A stretch of DNA of 64,000 nucleotides from assembly GCA_041659285.1 (NCBI GenBank), contig JBAZYO010000002.1, positions 62,001 to 126,000 on the forward strand, written 5' to 3'. Below the pieces are notes generated by a model, which saw nothing but the letters and a program-made list of their open reading frames with translations, did not search any database and was not told where the DNA came from. The DNA comes from Vicinamibacterales bacterium. Lineage in GTDB: Bacteria > Acidobacteriota > Vicinamibacteria > Vicinamibacterales > UBA2999. The position numbers and the translations under genes were made by a program. Positions 53,887 to 62,676 of this stretch are shown here, piece by piece (within the stretch, counting starts at the first letter, position 1; each line of letters starts with the position of its first letter).

Positions 53887-53911
53887 CGACACCAGTGTCG
53901 TCCTGCCGACA
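53887..53911. promoter_or_regulatory. CGACAC-CA-GTGTCG palindrome plus half-site (putative enhancer)
   Basis: The palindrome lies at 53887-53900. A CCGACA half-site follows at 53906, five bases after the palindrome, exactly as at 29816-29841. It lies about 100 bases upstream of the predicted sigma-54 start before asnB. Confidence 0.6.
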
Positions 53912-53972
53912 TCGCACGCCCCTTCCGTCGGCGCTCCCGGAGACAGCAACGATGCCTGCGACGGTCATTTGC

Positions 53973-53988
53973 GGGCATACGGCTTGCA
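53973..53988 (+). promoter_or_regulatory. Sigma-54-type promoter for the asnB-glycosyltransferase operon
   Basis: GGGCATACGGCTTGCA has GGCA at -24 and TTGCA at -12, with GG (53974) and GC (53986) 10 bases apart. The start near 53999 is only 10 bases before the asnB ATG, leaving no room for a good ribosome site. Confidence 0.5.
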
Positions 53989-54008
53989 ATGCCCTCGGGC
54001 AGCCATCC

Positions 54009-55928
54009 ATGTGCGGCATCTGCGGAATGTTTGGACGCCCGGATCGGGCGGTGGTCGGCCGGATGGCCGCCGCCATGGTGCATCGCGGCCCCGATGACGA
54101 CGGCTTCCATGTCGACGAGCACGTGGCCCTCGGGTTCCGCCGCCTGTCGATCATCGACGTCGCCGGCGGCCATCAACCCCTGACCAACGAAGACGGCTCG
54201 CTGCGCCTCGTCTTCAACGGCGAGATCTACAACCACCTCGAACTGCGGGCGGAGCTCGAAGCGCGCGGCCACCGCTTCCGGACGAAGAGTGACGGCGAAG
54301 TCATCCTGCACCTCTACGAAGAGCAGGGGACGACGTTCGTCGACCGCCTGAACGGGATCTTCGCGTTCGGGTTGTGGGACAGCCACGCGCGGCGCCTGGT
54401 GCTGGCGCGCGACCATCACGGCGTGAAGCCGCTCTACTGGAGCCAGACCGCGACCTCGTTCCTGTTCGCCTCGGAACTGAAGTCGGTGCTCGCCAGCGGC
54501 CTGGTGTCGCGCGACATCGATCCCGAGGCGGCCGGCCAGTACCTCGTGTACCAAGCGGTGCCGCCGCCGTTGTCGATCCTGCAGCAGGTCAAGATGCTGC
54601 CACCGGGCCGCGTCCTGATCCACGAGGGCGACAGCCCGACGATTCGGATCTACTGGCGGCCGCCGACCCACCAGGACGATCCGGTGCAATCGGTCGACGA
54701 AGCGAAGGCCCTGGCGCTTGGCGGTCTGCGCGACGCCGTGCGCCGGCAGATGATGTCGGAACGGCCGCTCGGCGTCTTTCTCTCTGGAGGGGTCGATTCG
54801 AGCGCGCTCGTCGCGCTCGCCTCCGAGCACGTGACCCATCCGCTCAAGACGTTCTCGGTGGGATTCGAGGGGAAAGACGAAGCCATCCTCACCGAATGGC
54901 CGTGGGCGCGCCTGGTCGCCGAACGCTACGGCACCGACCACCACCAAGTCGTGCTGTCGGAGTCGATGTTCCGGGACGCGCTGCCCCACACGTTCGCGGC
55001 CATGGATCAACCGACCTCGGATGGGATCAACTCATACTGGGTGTCGTATGCCGCCGCTCGGCACGTGACCGTGGCCCTCTCGGGCACCGGCGGCGATGAG
55101 CTGTTCCTCGGCTACGATCGCGACCGCGCGTTGCTCGAGGCCTCGACGCTGGCCTCACCGTTGGCCACCCTGCCGGCCGGCTACGTCCGGCGCGTCGCGC
55201 GCTGGCTCGACCGAATGCCGGACACCGGCCTCTGGCCCGGCGCCGCCCGGCTGAAGCACGCGGCGCGAACCTTCGCGCTGCTCGATGCCGAGTTCGTCAG
55301 CCCGCGTGTCATCGGCATCTTCGAGGAGGCGGCGCGCGATCGGATGATGGCCGCCGCGCTCAAGGCGCGCCACGGCGCGTTCATGCATCCCACGGCCTTC
55401 CTGCGCGCCGACGTGCCTCCGGACCCGGCCCGGCCAGGGGAGTGGATCTCCCGATTGGAACAGCGCGCCTACCTGTCGTACGTCCTGCTGCGCGATATCG
55501 ATGCCATGTCGATGGCCCACTCGCTCGAGGTCCGCGTGCCGTTTCTCGACCCGCGCTACACCGAAGCCATGGCGCGCATTCCGGTGGAGATGAAAGTACG
55601 CGACGGCATCGGCAAGTGGGTGCTCAAACAGGCGCTGCGAGACGTGCTCCCGGACGCCGTGCTCTTCCGTCCGAAGATGGGCTTCGGGCTTCCGTACAAC
55701 GTCTGGATGCGGCGGTCGCTGGCCCCGATGGTGCGCGACCTGCTCAGCCCGGATCGCATCCGCCGTCGAGGCGTCTTCGATGCCGTGGCCGCGCAGGCCC
55801 TCGTCGATCGCTTCTACGCTGGAGACGACGCGATTTGGCGACAAGTGTGGACGCTGTTCGCCTTCGAGGGCTGGGCGACCGCGGTGCTGGATGCCCGGGC
55901 GGAGGTGCGCGATGACGTCGCCGCCTGA
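54009..55928 (+). CDS. asnB: Asparagine synthase, glutamine-hydrolysing (AsnB type)
   Basis: The start at MCGICGMFG is certain because Cys2 becomes the N-terminal nucleophile; this gives 639 aa. The glutaminase domain contains MVHRGPDDDGF and VFNGEIYNHLELR. The synthetase domain has the ATP-binding PPi loop LSGGVDSSALVAL, then TGGDELFLGY and VPFLDPRY. Free asparagine could be the product, but AsnB homologues in glycan clusters often amidate sugar acids or peptides instead. It heads a six-gene operon of glycosyltransferases, which favours the second role. Confidence 0.9.
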   Translation: MCGICGMFGRPDRAVVGRMAAAMVHRGPDDDGFHVDEHVALGFRRLSIIDVAGGHQPLTNEDGSLRLVFNGEIYNHLELRAELEARGHRFRTKSDGEVILHLYEEQGTTFVDRLNGIFAFGLWDSHARRLVLARDHHGVKPLYWSQTATSFLFASELKSVLASGLVSRDIDPEAAGQYLVYQAVPPPLSILQQVKMLPPGRVLIHEGDSPTIRIYWRPPTHQDDPVQSVDEAKALALGGLRDAVRRQMMSERPLGVFLSGGVDSSALVALASEHVTHPLKTFSVGFEGKDEAILTEWPWARLVAERYGTDHHQVVLSESMFRDALPHTFAAMDQPTSDGINSYWVSYAAARHVTVALSGTGGDELFLGYDRDRALLEASTLASPLATLPAGYVRRVARWLDRMPDTGLWPGAARLKHAARTFALLDAEFVSPRVIGIFEEAARDRMMAAALKARHGAFMHPTAFLRADVPPDPARPGEWISRLEQRAYLSYVLLRDIDAMSMAHSLEVRVPFLDPRYTEAMARIPVEMKVRDGIGKWVLKQALRDVLPDAVLFRPKMGFGLPYNVWMRRSLAPMVRDLLSPDRIRRRGVFDAVAAQALVDRFYAGDDAIWRQVWTLFAFEGWATAVLDARAEVRDDVAA

Positions 55929-56436
55929 ACGCGTCGTGCTGATCCGGTCTGGCCGCCATGTTGGCGTGGCAATCGCCGCGCTGCGGACGGCCTACCGTGG
56001 CTGTCAGGTGACCATCGTCACCACCCCCGCCGCCGAAGCCTCGTTGCGGCAGGCCGGTGTGCTGGAGTCGGAATTATTGATCTACCGGACCCGGCCCCAG
56101 TTCGACGCGTGGCCGTTCCTGCGGAGCGGGGTGCCCCTGCGGTTATGGCTCCGCGGCTACGATCGGGTGGCCGTGCTGTGGCAGGATCCGTCAGGGGCCG
56201 ACCGCGCCAATGTCGACCGCGCGGCCCTGCTGCTGTCGCCGCGAGGGTTCGAAGCCATCACGCCTGACGGTACGCTCATCCAGCGTGACACCGCGTCGCT
56301 GGTCACCCGCGAACTGCGTACCGCGCTTCGGTCGATGGCCGCCCTGACGGTGATGGCCCTTGGCCTGTATCTGCCGGCTCACCTGGCGCGCCTCTTCAGG
56401 CGCCCGTCGCGCGCCGCCGCCACCAGGTCACGCTGA
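55912..56436 (+). CDS. Stand-alone Rossmann-like (GT9 N-terminal type) module
   Basis: A GGAGG site six bases before the ATG at 55912, inside the end of asnB, gives 174 aa. The chain begins ERVVLIRSGRHVGVAIAALRTA and continues VTIVTTPAAEASLRQAGVLE and YDRVAVLWQD, matching in order the N-terminal module of the 48.99 kb fused GT4 (RRVLVFRSCRM ... DFDVVVIPLMS). It ends with a hydrophobic stretch (SMAALTVMALGLYLPAHL) and a basic tail. It is followed by a GT4 gene with a one-base overlap, so the two proteins probably act as a pair. Confidence 0.65.
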   Translation: MTSPPERVVLIRSGRHVGVAIAALRTAYRGCQVTIVTTPAAEASLRQAGVLESELLIYRTRPQFDAWPFLRSGVPLRLWLRGYDRVAVLWQDPSGADRANVDRAALLLSPRGFEAITPDGTLIQRDTASLVTRELRTALRSMAALTVMALGLYLPAHLARLFRRPSRAAATRSR

Positions 56437-57500
56437 TGCGCGTGCTCCATGTGCTCGAGACCCTCGCGGCCGGCGGCGTTGAAACCACGTTCCTGAATGT
56501 CCTGCGGCACCTGTCCACCGCCATGACGCACGACGTGCTGGCGTTCGCCGGCGGCGCGCTCGAATCCGAGTATCGAGCCATCGCCAATCGCGTGACAATC
56601 GCGCGACGCACCCGCGATCTCGAAGCGTTGTTGGCTGACGGCGCCTATGACGTCGCCCATATCCTCTTCGAGCGCTGCGCGGAGCGGCTGTTGCCGCTGC
56701 TGGTCACGCGTACCGCCACCGCGGTTGTCTACGGCAAGAACTACGACTTCAGCGGCCAATGGCGCACCACCGAAGGATTCCACTGGACCCCGGACGACGC
56801 GATGATGGCCGCGTGCGACGGCGTGACCTTCACCACGCCGGCGCTGGCTGCCGGCTACGCTCCGGAAGAGACGGCGCGCGGGTGTGTGCTCGGGAAGGGC
56901 GCCGACGTGACACCCCTGCTGTCGATCGAGCCCCCCGCTGCCGACGCCCGCCAGCGAGTCTTGGTGATCGCCAACCCGACGCCACGCAAACGGCTCGGCG
57001 ACCTCGTGGCGGCGCTCGCGATCGTCAGGCAGACCGTACCGGAAGCCGAGATCCGCGTGCTGGGACAAGGTGATCCGCCCGAGGAAGCCCGCCTGCGCGC
57101 GCTCGCGCACCAGCGCGGGACCGCCGGCGCGTTCGACCTGGCCGGGGTCTCGCGCGACGTGGCTGCCGAACTGCGTCAAGCGCGCGTCGTCGCCTTATGC
57201 TCGGGCAGCGAAGGCGTGCCCACGGCTCTGCTCGAAGCCATGGCCGCGGGGCGCCCCGTGGTCGCTACCGACGCCGGCCACGTGCGATCGATCGTGAGCG
57301 ATGGCGTGGAGGGATTCGTCGTGCCCATCGGCGATGTCGATGCCATCGCCGATCGCTTGATCCGCCTGCTTCAGGACCCGGCTCTCGCGCGACAACTGGG
57401 ACGCCGCGGCCGCGCCCGCGCCCGCCATCACGCCGTCGAAGCCATCGCGGCGCGGCTGTCCACCGTGCTTGCCGCGCAGGCGGTCCGCCATGCCGCGTGA
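56436..57500 (+). CDS. GT4 glycosyltransferase
   Basis: This is a 354-aa GT-B enzyme. The N-terminus MRVLHVLETLAAGGVETT aligns with Met179 of the fused protein at 48.99 kb. The donor-side domain contains RVLVIANPTPRKRLGDLVAAL, RVLGQGDPPEEARL and LCSGSEGVPTALLEAMAAGRPVVA, with the E-x7-E motif (EGVPTALLE). It lies within the asnB operon; its end overlaps the next gene by 11 bases. It probably adds a sugar to the growing glycan. Confidence 0.88.
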   Translation: MRVLHVLETLAAGGVETTFLNVLRHLSTAMTHDVLAFAGGALESEYRAIANRVTIARRTRDLEALLADGAYDVAHILFERCAERLLPLLVTRTATAVVYGKNYDFSGQWRTTEGFHWTPDDAMMAACDGVTFTTPALAAGYAPEETARGCVLGKGADVTPLLSIEPPAADARQRVLVIANPTPRKRLGDLVAALAIVRQTVPEAEIRVLGQGDPPEEARLRALAHQRGTAGAFDLAGVSRDVAAELRQARVVALCSGSEGVPTALLEAMAAGRPVVATDAGHVRSIVSDGVEGFVVPIGDVDAIADRLIRLLQDPALARQLGRRGRARARHHAVEAIAARLSTVLAAQAVRHAA

Positions 57501-58659
57501 TCTGATTGCGTCGATCGGCACCGATCGCTACCTGACGGCCGACGATCTGGGCTCGGGGGCATTCAGCCACGATGCAGCGGTCACGTGGAAGACCTACCGC
57601 ACGCAGTTTGACGGGTTTGCCGGCGCCTGTCTCGACCCGCAGTTTGCCAGGCTGACGCATCCGGCCACACACGCCGGCATACCGCGGGTCCATCCCGGCA
57701 CGGCCGTCATCATCGCCGGCGCCGGCCCGTCGCTGGAGCACGTGGCCCCCGAGTTGGCGCACGCGCGCGACCGCCTGTCGATCTGGACCTCCCTGCGCGG
57801 AGCCGAGGCTCTCGCGACCTACGGATTGGCGCCCGATCTCCTGCTCGTCCAGCACCAAAGCGACCTCGACGCGTATCTCAGCGTCCGTCACCTGGACGAT
57901 CGGAACGGCGCCACCCCGGCGAATCACGCCCCGGTCGTGCTGGCCGAAGCAAGAACACCGGCGGCCTTGATTGCGCGCGTTCCTTCTGCCCGGCTGGCGG
58001 CCTTCAACGGCGCCTGCGGCTGGGGGTTGTGGCCCGCCAGCCTGGCCTGGCTGGCCGCGGCCGCCGGCGCCGACGCCATCGCCCTGGCCGGCATCGACTT
58101 GGGGACTGCTGACGCGCCGGACCCCGCGCATGAGGCCCTGCGGGCGCTCCTCGGCCTGCTCGCCACTACCACCACCGCCGTGACCGTCGATGCCGGCGGC
58201 GCCGACAAACCGGGCTGGGCCCGCGCGCCGATCACCCCGCTGACCAGCGCGACCGGCGCGCGTACCGTCCTCCTGGAGCGCGCGCCGTGGCCGGAGCCCG
58301 AGGCTCGCATCGAGGCGCTCGCCGCGGGACTCGAATACCTGCGCGAGGCCCTGGACAGCGCGACAGCATTTCGCGCGCTCGCGATTGAAGCGCGCGCCTC
58401 TCGGCCGCGGGGACAAGCGGAAGGACGCCTGGCCGACGCCTGGAATGTCGTGCTGGGTTGGCGCCACACGCCAGCCATGCGGGCGGCGTTTCAAGAGGAC
58501 CTCAGCGTCAGCTTCCTGCCCCGGTTCTGGCGTCAGGCTGCACCATCGGTAGCCGGCCCGCTGTGGCGTCCGCTGCTGCTGGCCACCGACGAGATTGTCC
58601 GTCAGGCGGACCGCGCGCGGTGGTGCGTGTCCGCGCCGCGCAAGGCGATGTCCGCATGA
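57490..58659 (+). CDS. DUF115 / Maf-like protein, second copy
   Basis: Starting at MPRDLIASIGTDRYL gives 389 aa. The family signature TAVIIAGAGPSLEHVAPEL is present, followed by SIWTSLRGAEALATYGLAPDLLLVQHQSD, closely matching the order of elements in the larger DUF115 protein at 44.6 kb. There is no methyltransferase extension. In flagellated bacteria such proteins (motility accessory factors) attach pseudaminic or legionaminic acid to flagellin. It lies between a GT4 and a GT2 gene in one overlapping operon. Confidence 0.82.
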   Translation: MPRDLIASIGTDRYLTADDLGSGAFSHDAAVTWKTYRTQFDGFAGACLDPQFARLTHPATHAGIPRVHPGTAVIIAGAGPSLEHVAPELAHARDRLSIWTSLRGAEALATYGLAPDLLLVQHQSDLDAYLSVRHLDDRNGATPANHAPVVLAEARTPAALIARVPSARLAAFNGACGWGLWPASLAWLAAAAGADAIALAGIDLGTADAPDPAHEALRALLGLLATTTTAVTVDAGGADKPGWARAPITPLTSATGARTVLLERAPWPEPEARIEALAAGLEYLREALDSATAFRALAIEARASRPRGQAEGRLADAWNVVLGWRHTPAMRAAFQEDLSVSFLPRFWRQAAPSVAGPLWRPLLLATDEIVRQADRARWCVSAPRKAMSA

Positions 58660-59627
58660 CGCCTCCGACTCGGGTGTCGGTACTATTACCGGTTCGCAAC
58701 GGCCTGCCCCACTTGCGTGCGGCACTGCGCAGCGTCCTGGCCCAGTCGTTCACTGCCATCGAGGTGATCCTCATCGACGATGGGAGTGTGGACGGTTCCG
58801 GCCGTGTTGGCCTCGACAGTGGTGATGCGCGGGTGCGGGTCATCCCGGGCGGGGGCCTCGGCATCGCCCACGCGCTTAACCTCGGGCTGGCCGCGGCCAC
58901 GGGCGAGTTCATTGCGCGGCAGGATGCCGACGACCTCTCCGCTCCTGATCGGTTCGCCCGGCTGGCCCGCTACCTCGACGACCACCCAGAGGTGGCCGTC
59001 GTGGCGTCGCAGGTCGACTTCATTGACGACGCGGGGCGCCCGGTTCACACGCCGTGGACGCGGGCCGTCGCAGCGCAATGGGATCGCGCCCGGACGCCAG
59101 AGGAGATCGGCACGCTGATGCCGTTGACCTGCTGCCTCGTGCACGGCAGCGTGATGGCTCGCCGCTCGGTCCTGATGGCCCGCGGCGGGTATGACGAGCG
59201 GTTGCCAGTGGCGCAGGATTACGACCTCTGGCTGCGCCTGCTGCCGGAGCACCGTTTCGCGAAACTGGACGAATGTCTGTACAGCTTTCGCATCCATTCG
59301 AAACAGATCAGTGCCAGTCACGGTTCCGTGCAGGCCGAACATGCCGTGACCGCAAAGCTCCGTTACCTCGAGCGAGTCGCGCCGGTGCCGGCCGCCGCTC
59401 GCGTCCGCATCTTCGGAGCTGGCACCGGTGCCGACATCTATCGCCGCGCGTTGGCCGCATCCCGGTGGGCGCTTGCCGGGCCGCGCGAGCGATGGGATGT
59501 CGCCGTCTTCACCGACTTCAACCGGCTCGACGCCGACATGCATGACGCCGCCGCTCACGAGGCGCGCCCCCTGCGGCGCATCGCCAACTTCCTGGTCGCC
59601 GGGGATTCGATCGGGGTGGTCTCGTGA
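58656..59627 (+). CDS. GT2 glycosyltransferase with C-terminal Rossmann-like module
   Basis: This is a 323-aa protein whose ATG overlaps the DUF115 stop. The GT-A domain shows RVSVLLPVRNGLPHLRAALR, VILIDDGSVDGS and the metal-binding FIARQDADD, then GGYDERLPVAQDYDLWLRL, all typical of GT2. After about residue 245 the chain continues with RVRIFGAGTGADIYRRALAAS, a FGAG-type strand-loop-helix that recalls the Rossmann modules of the 40 kb and 50.7 kb methyltransferases. It probably adds a sugar on the cytoplasmic side. Confidence 0.87.
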   Translation: MTPPTRVSVLLPVRNGLPHLRAALRSVLAQSFTAIEVILIDDGSVDGSGRVGLDSGDARVRVIPGGGLGIAHALNLGLAAATGEFIARQDADDLSAPDRFARLARYLDDHPEVAVVASQVDFIDDAGRPVHTPWTRAVAAQWDRARTPEEIGTLMPLTCCLVHGSVMARRSVLMARGGYDERLPVAQDYDLWLRLLPEHRFAKLDECLYSFRIHSKQISASHGSVQAEHAVTAKLRYLERVAPVPAAARVRIFGAGTGADIYRRALAASRWALAGPRERWDVAVFTDFNRLDADMHDAAAHEARPLRRIANFLVAGDSIGVVS

Positions 59628-60793
59628 GGACGGGGCCAATCGTCCACCTGACGACGTTTCTGCAGGGCGGCGCCGGACGCGCCGTGACGCTGCTGGCGTG
59701 TGCGCAGCGGCGCGCGGGGCATGACGTGGTGGTCGTCACCAGCCGCACGCCGGCGCCAGGCTACGAAAACTATCAGGAATACCTCGACACCATTGCCGCG
59801 GCCGGCTGCCGGCTCGTTCAGGTCGACTCGCTGTTCAAACGGGATGACGGCCTCAACCGGGCGGCGCTCGACAGTACACGTGCGGCGCTGCAAGGGCAGC
59901 GACCGCAGCTCGTGCACGCGCATGCGGCCGTGCCCGCGCGCATCGGCCTCCGCCTGGCGTCACGAGGTTGCCCGGTGGTGCAGACGATGCACGGATGGAG
60001 CCGGCACAAGACGCCTGACCAGGTCGCGCAGGACCTCGACATCATGCGCGAGGTCGATCTCGTGGTCTTTCCGTCGGCGGCCGCGGCCGAGGAACTGCGC
60101 GCCGCAGGCGGATCGTTCCGCGCTACTGCCATCGTCCCGTGCGGCATTCCGGTCGGGGCGCCCGCGGCGCCGCTTCCGGCCGGCCTCGAGCACCTTCAGC
60201 GTCGCCGGGCCCAGGGCGCCCGCGTGCTGGTGACCATCGGCAGCCTGACGCGCCAGAAGAACCACGCCGTGGTCATCGACGCACTGCCCCCGCTCGTCGA
60301 GCGGCACGACGTGATCGCGCTGCTGGTGGGAGAGGGTCCCGAGTTGCCGGAGCTTCGCGCGCGCACCGTCGATCTGGGTGTCAGCGACCGCGTGCACTTC
60401 GCGGGCTATGTGGCCGAGGCCTCCAGCGTGCTGGCGATCGCCGATGTACTCGTCCAGCCGTCACTGACCGAAAGCTTCGGAATCGCCGTGGCCGAAGCCT
60501 TCCGCGCTGGGGTGCCGGTGGTGGCCAACAACATTCCGGCGCTGGCCGAGTTGCTGGCCGGCGGCGCGTACGGCTGGATGTTCGACGGCGACGATGCCGA
60601 TGACCTGGTTCGAACGCTCGATCGCGGCCTTCGCGCACCGCAGTCCGAAGTTGCGGACATGACCGCGCGGGCCCGGCGGCGCTTCGACGACCTCTTCACG
60701 GAACGCCGAATGGTCGATGGCTACGCGCAGGCGTTCGAACAGGCCCATGTGGCGCGGGGTGCCGCGGCCAATGCGGACCCGGCAGCGGACTAG
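59624..60793 (+). CDS. GT4 glycosyltransferase
   Basis: This 389-aa GT-B enzyme starts with GTG overlapping the GT2 stop. The N-terminal VHLTTFLQGGAGRAVTLLACA is followed by LVHAHAAVPARIGLRLA. The donor domain has LVTIGSLTRQKNHAVVIDAL, LLVGEGPELPELRA and LVQPSLTESFGIAVAEAF, including the E-x7-E motif ESFGIAVAE. It is the last gene of the asnB operon; the next gene is convergent, 18 bases away. Confidence 0.9.
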   Translation: MRTGPIVHLTTFLQGGAGRAVTLLACAQRRAGHDVVVVTSRTPAPGYENYQEYLDTIAAAGCRLVQVDSLFKRDDGLNRAALDSTRAALQGQRPQLVHAHAAVPARIGLRLASRGCPVVQTMHGWSRHKTPDQVAQDLDIMREVDLVVFPSAAAAEELRAAGGSFRATAIVPCGIPVGAPAAPLPAGLEHLQRRRAQGARVLVTIGSLTRQKNHAVVIDALPPLVERHDVIALLVGEGPELPELRARTVDLGVSDRVHFAGYVAEASSVLAIADVLVQPSLTESFGIAVAEAFRAGVPVVANNIPALAELLAGGAYGWMFDGDDADDLVRTLDRGLRAPQSEVADMTARARRRFDDLFTERRMVDGYAQAFEQAHVARGAAANADPAAD

Positions 60794-60811
60794 CCGGCGA
60801 CGAGTCCACCA

Positions 60812-61951
60812 CTACGCGCGCCGCGCCTGACGCTCCACTCGCCCGAGCGGTCGCGGGCGCGCCAGCTGCATGGCCTCCGGACTCACGCGGTAATCCGGCA
60901 CGGCCGCCGCCAGCTCGGTCAGCGTTCCCGCCGCGTCACCGCGAGCCACGCGGTACTGGAGGCGACGCACGGCCGCGGCGATGGCCGCCGCGTCGCCGGT
61001 CACCTGGCGGGCCACCCATATTCGCGGGTCGCTGGTGCGGCACATCCGGATGCCCTGTGTGGTGAGCTCCTCGTGCCGCTTCTCGCCCGGTCGCAAGCCG
61101 ATCACCTGCAGCGGCACGGGCGCATGGCCGGCCGCCGCCTCGATCCGCATCAGGCGCGCGGCCAGATCGCCAATGGCGACCGGCTGCCCCATGTCGAGCC
61201 AATAGGTTTCGGCCCGCTGCGACAGCCGCTCGGCCTTGATGACCAGCGACACGGCCTCGCCGGCCGTCATGAAGTAGCGGGTGGCGGCCGGATCGGTCAC
61301 CGGCACGGGCTGCCCGGCTCGGATGCTCTGGCGCATGACTGCCAGCACGCTGCCACTGCTGCCCAGCACGTTCCCGAAGCGGACCACGATCGGCTGAAAG
61401 CTGCGGTCGGCGCCTGTGGTCACCGCGAGCTCAGCCAGTCGCTTGGTGGCCCCCATCACACTGCGAGGCGTGGCCGCCTTGTCCGACGAGATCAGCACGA
61501 ACCGCGCACCGGCCTCCCGGGCCGCTTCAGCCATCTGCAGCGCGCCGAGCACGTTGGTCTCAACCGCGGCGCACACCGCGCGCTCCGCCATGGTCACGTG
61601 CTTGTAGGCCGCGGCGTGAAAGACCACGTCGGGCCGCGCCTCCCGGCAGACCGCGCGCAGGCGGCGGCGCGTCACGTCGCCCAGCACGACTTCGAGCGGC
61701 ACACCCGGCTCGGCGTGTGTGATCTCACGTTCGATCTGGAACAGGTTGAACTCGGACTGATCGACGAGCGTCAACCCCGCCGGCTGGCAGCGCGCGACTT
61801 GCCGCGCCAGTTCAGCGCCAATCGAACCACCGGCGCCGGTGATCAACACGCGGCGCCCCTCGAACGCGCCCCGGTCGGCGGCGGTCAGCAGGCGGCAGAC
61901 CGGACGGTCCATCAGTGTTTCCAGTTCGGTCTCGGTGAAGGGAATGGTCAT
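60812..61951 (-). CDS. NDP-sugar 4,6-dehydratase/epimerase, FlaA1/PglF/CapD soluble type
   Basis: This is a 379-aa protein of the extended SDR family. RRVLITGAGGSIGAELARQVA binds NAD, LVDQSEFNLFQIERE binds the ribose, FHAAAYKHVTMAE follows, and the catalytic region is LISSDKAATPRSVMGATKR with SDK in place of the SYK triad, typical of UDP-GlcNAc 4,6-dehydratases (PseB/FlaA1/PglF). It lacks the membrane helices of PglF. This step starts pseudaminic acid or bacillosamine synthesis. It overlaps the upstream motB-type gene by four bases. Confidence 0.88.
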   Translation of the reverse strand: MTIPFTETELETLMDRPVCRLLTAADRGAFEGRRVLITGAGGSIGAELARQVARCQPAGLTLVDQSEFNLFQIEREITHAEPGVPLEVVLGDVTRRRLRAVCREARPDVVFHAAAYKHVTMAERAVCAAVETNVLGALQMAEAAREAGARFVLISSDKAATPRSVMGATKRLAELAVTTGADRSFQPIVVRFGNVLGSSGSVLAVMRQSIRAGQPVPVTDPAATRYFMTAGEAVSLVIKAERLSQRAETYWLDMGQPVAIGDLAARLMRIEAAAGHAPVPLQVIGLRPGEKRHEELTTQGIRMCRTSDPRIWVARQVTGDAAAIAAAVRRLQYRVARGDAAGTLTELAAAVPDYRVSPEAMQLARPRPLGRVERQARRA

Positions 61952-62676
61952 GGTTCGTCCGACGTTTCAGTGGCGGGGTTCAAGATCACGATATCGACCC
62001 GCCGGTTGCGGGCACGGCCCTCGGCGGCTTCGTTGGAGGCGCGGGGGTGAAACTCCGAATAGCCCGCCGCCGACAAGCGGTCCGGTGCAATGCCGCCTTG
62101 CCCAATGAAGAACGCGATGACTTGCGTGGCGCGGGCGGTGGACAACTCGAAGTTCGACGTGAACCGCTCCGTGCGGATGGGTGTGTTGTCGGTGTGCCCT
62201 TCAATGCGAATGGCGCTGGGCAGTTGTGCCATGACCGTGGCCACGCGGGCCAGCAGCGTCTCGGCATCCGGCGCGAGGTCGGCACGGCCGGTCGCGAATG
62301 AGAACGCCTCGGGAATGGCCAGCACGAGTCCCCGGCGGTCTTCGATGAGTTCGAGGCGCCCCGACGTCAGGTCGGCGGCAAGCGCGTGTTCGATGGCCAT
62401 CCGCACGTCCGGGTCGGGCTGCGCCGGCAACGCCGGGCCGACCAGCGCCGGCCCCTGCCCCAGCAACCCGTCGCTCGGAGGCGGCGGCAGTGGGGCGCCC
62501 ACGGCCTGGCGCAGGCCCTGGGCCAGTTCCGGCAGCCGCCCCGCGTCCGCCGCCGCGACGGCGTACAGCGCGGTGAAGAGCGCGAACAACAACGTGACCA
62601 GATCCGCATACGGCACCATCCACCGGTCTCGGGATGGGGCGCCGGCGCCGACTGGATGCCGCGCCCGTCGTCTCAC
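61948..62676 (-). CDS. motD: Flagellar stator protein MotB/MotD (second copy)
   Basis: This is a 242-aa protein. A short basic tail precedes the transmembrane helix WMVPYADLVTLLFALFTALYAV, with the ion-binding Asp in YAD. A linker rich in Pro leads to the OmpA-like domain: SFATGRADLAPDAETLL, IRIEGHTDNTPIRTERF and ARNRRVDIVIL. It differs clearly from the 27.3 kb MotB in its tail and linker, so this organism has two stator types. The assignment MotB versus MotD is by general resemblance only. Confidence 0.88.
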   Translation of the reverse strand: MRRRARHPVGAGAPSRDRWMVPYADLVTLLFALFTALYAVAAADAGRLPELAQGLRQAVGAPLPPPPSDGLLGQGPALVGPALPAQPDPDVRMAIEHALAADLTSGRLELIEDRRGLVLAIPEAFSFATGRADLAPDAETLLARVATVMAQLPSAIRIEGHTDNTPIRTERFTSNFELSTARATQVIAFFIGQGGIAPDRLSAAGYSEFHPRASNEAAEGRARNRRVDIVILNPATETSDEP

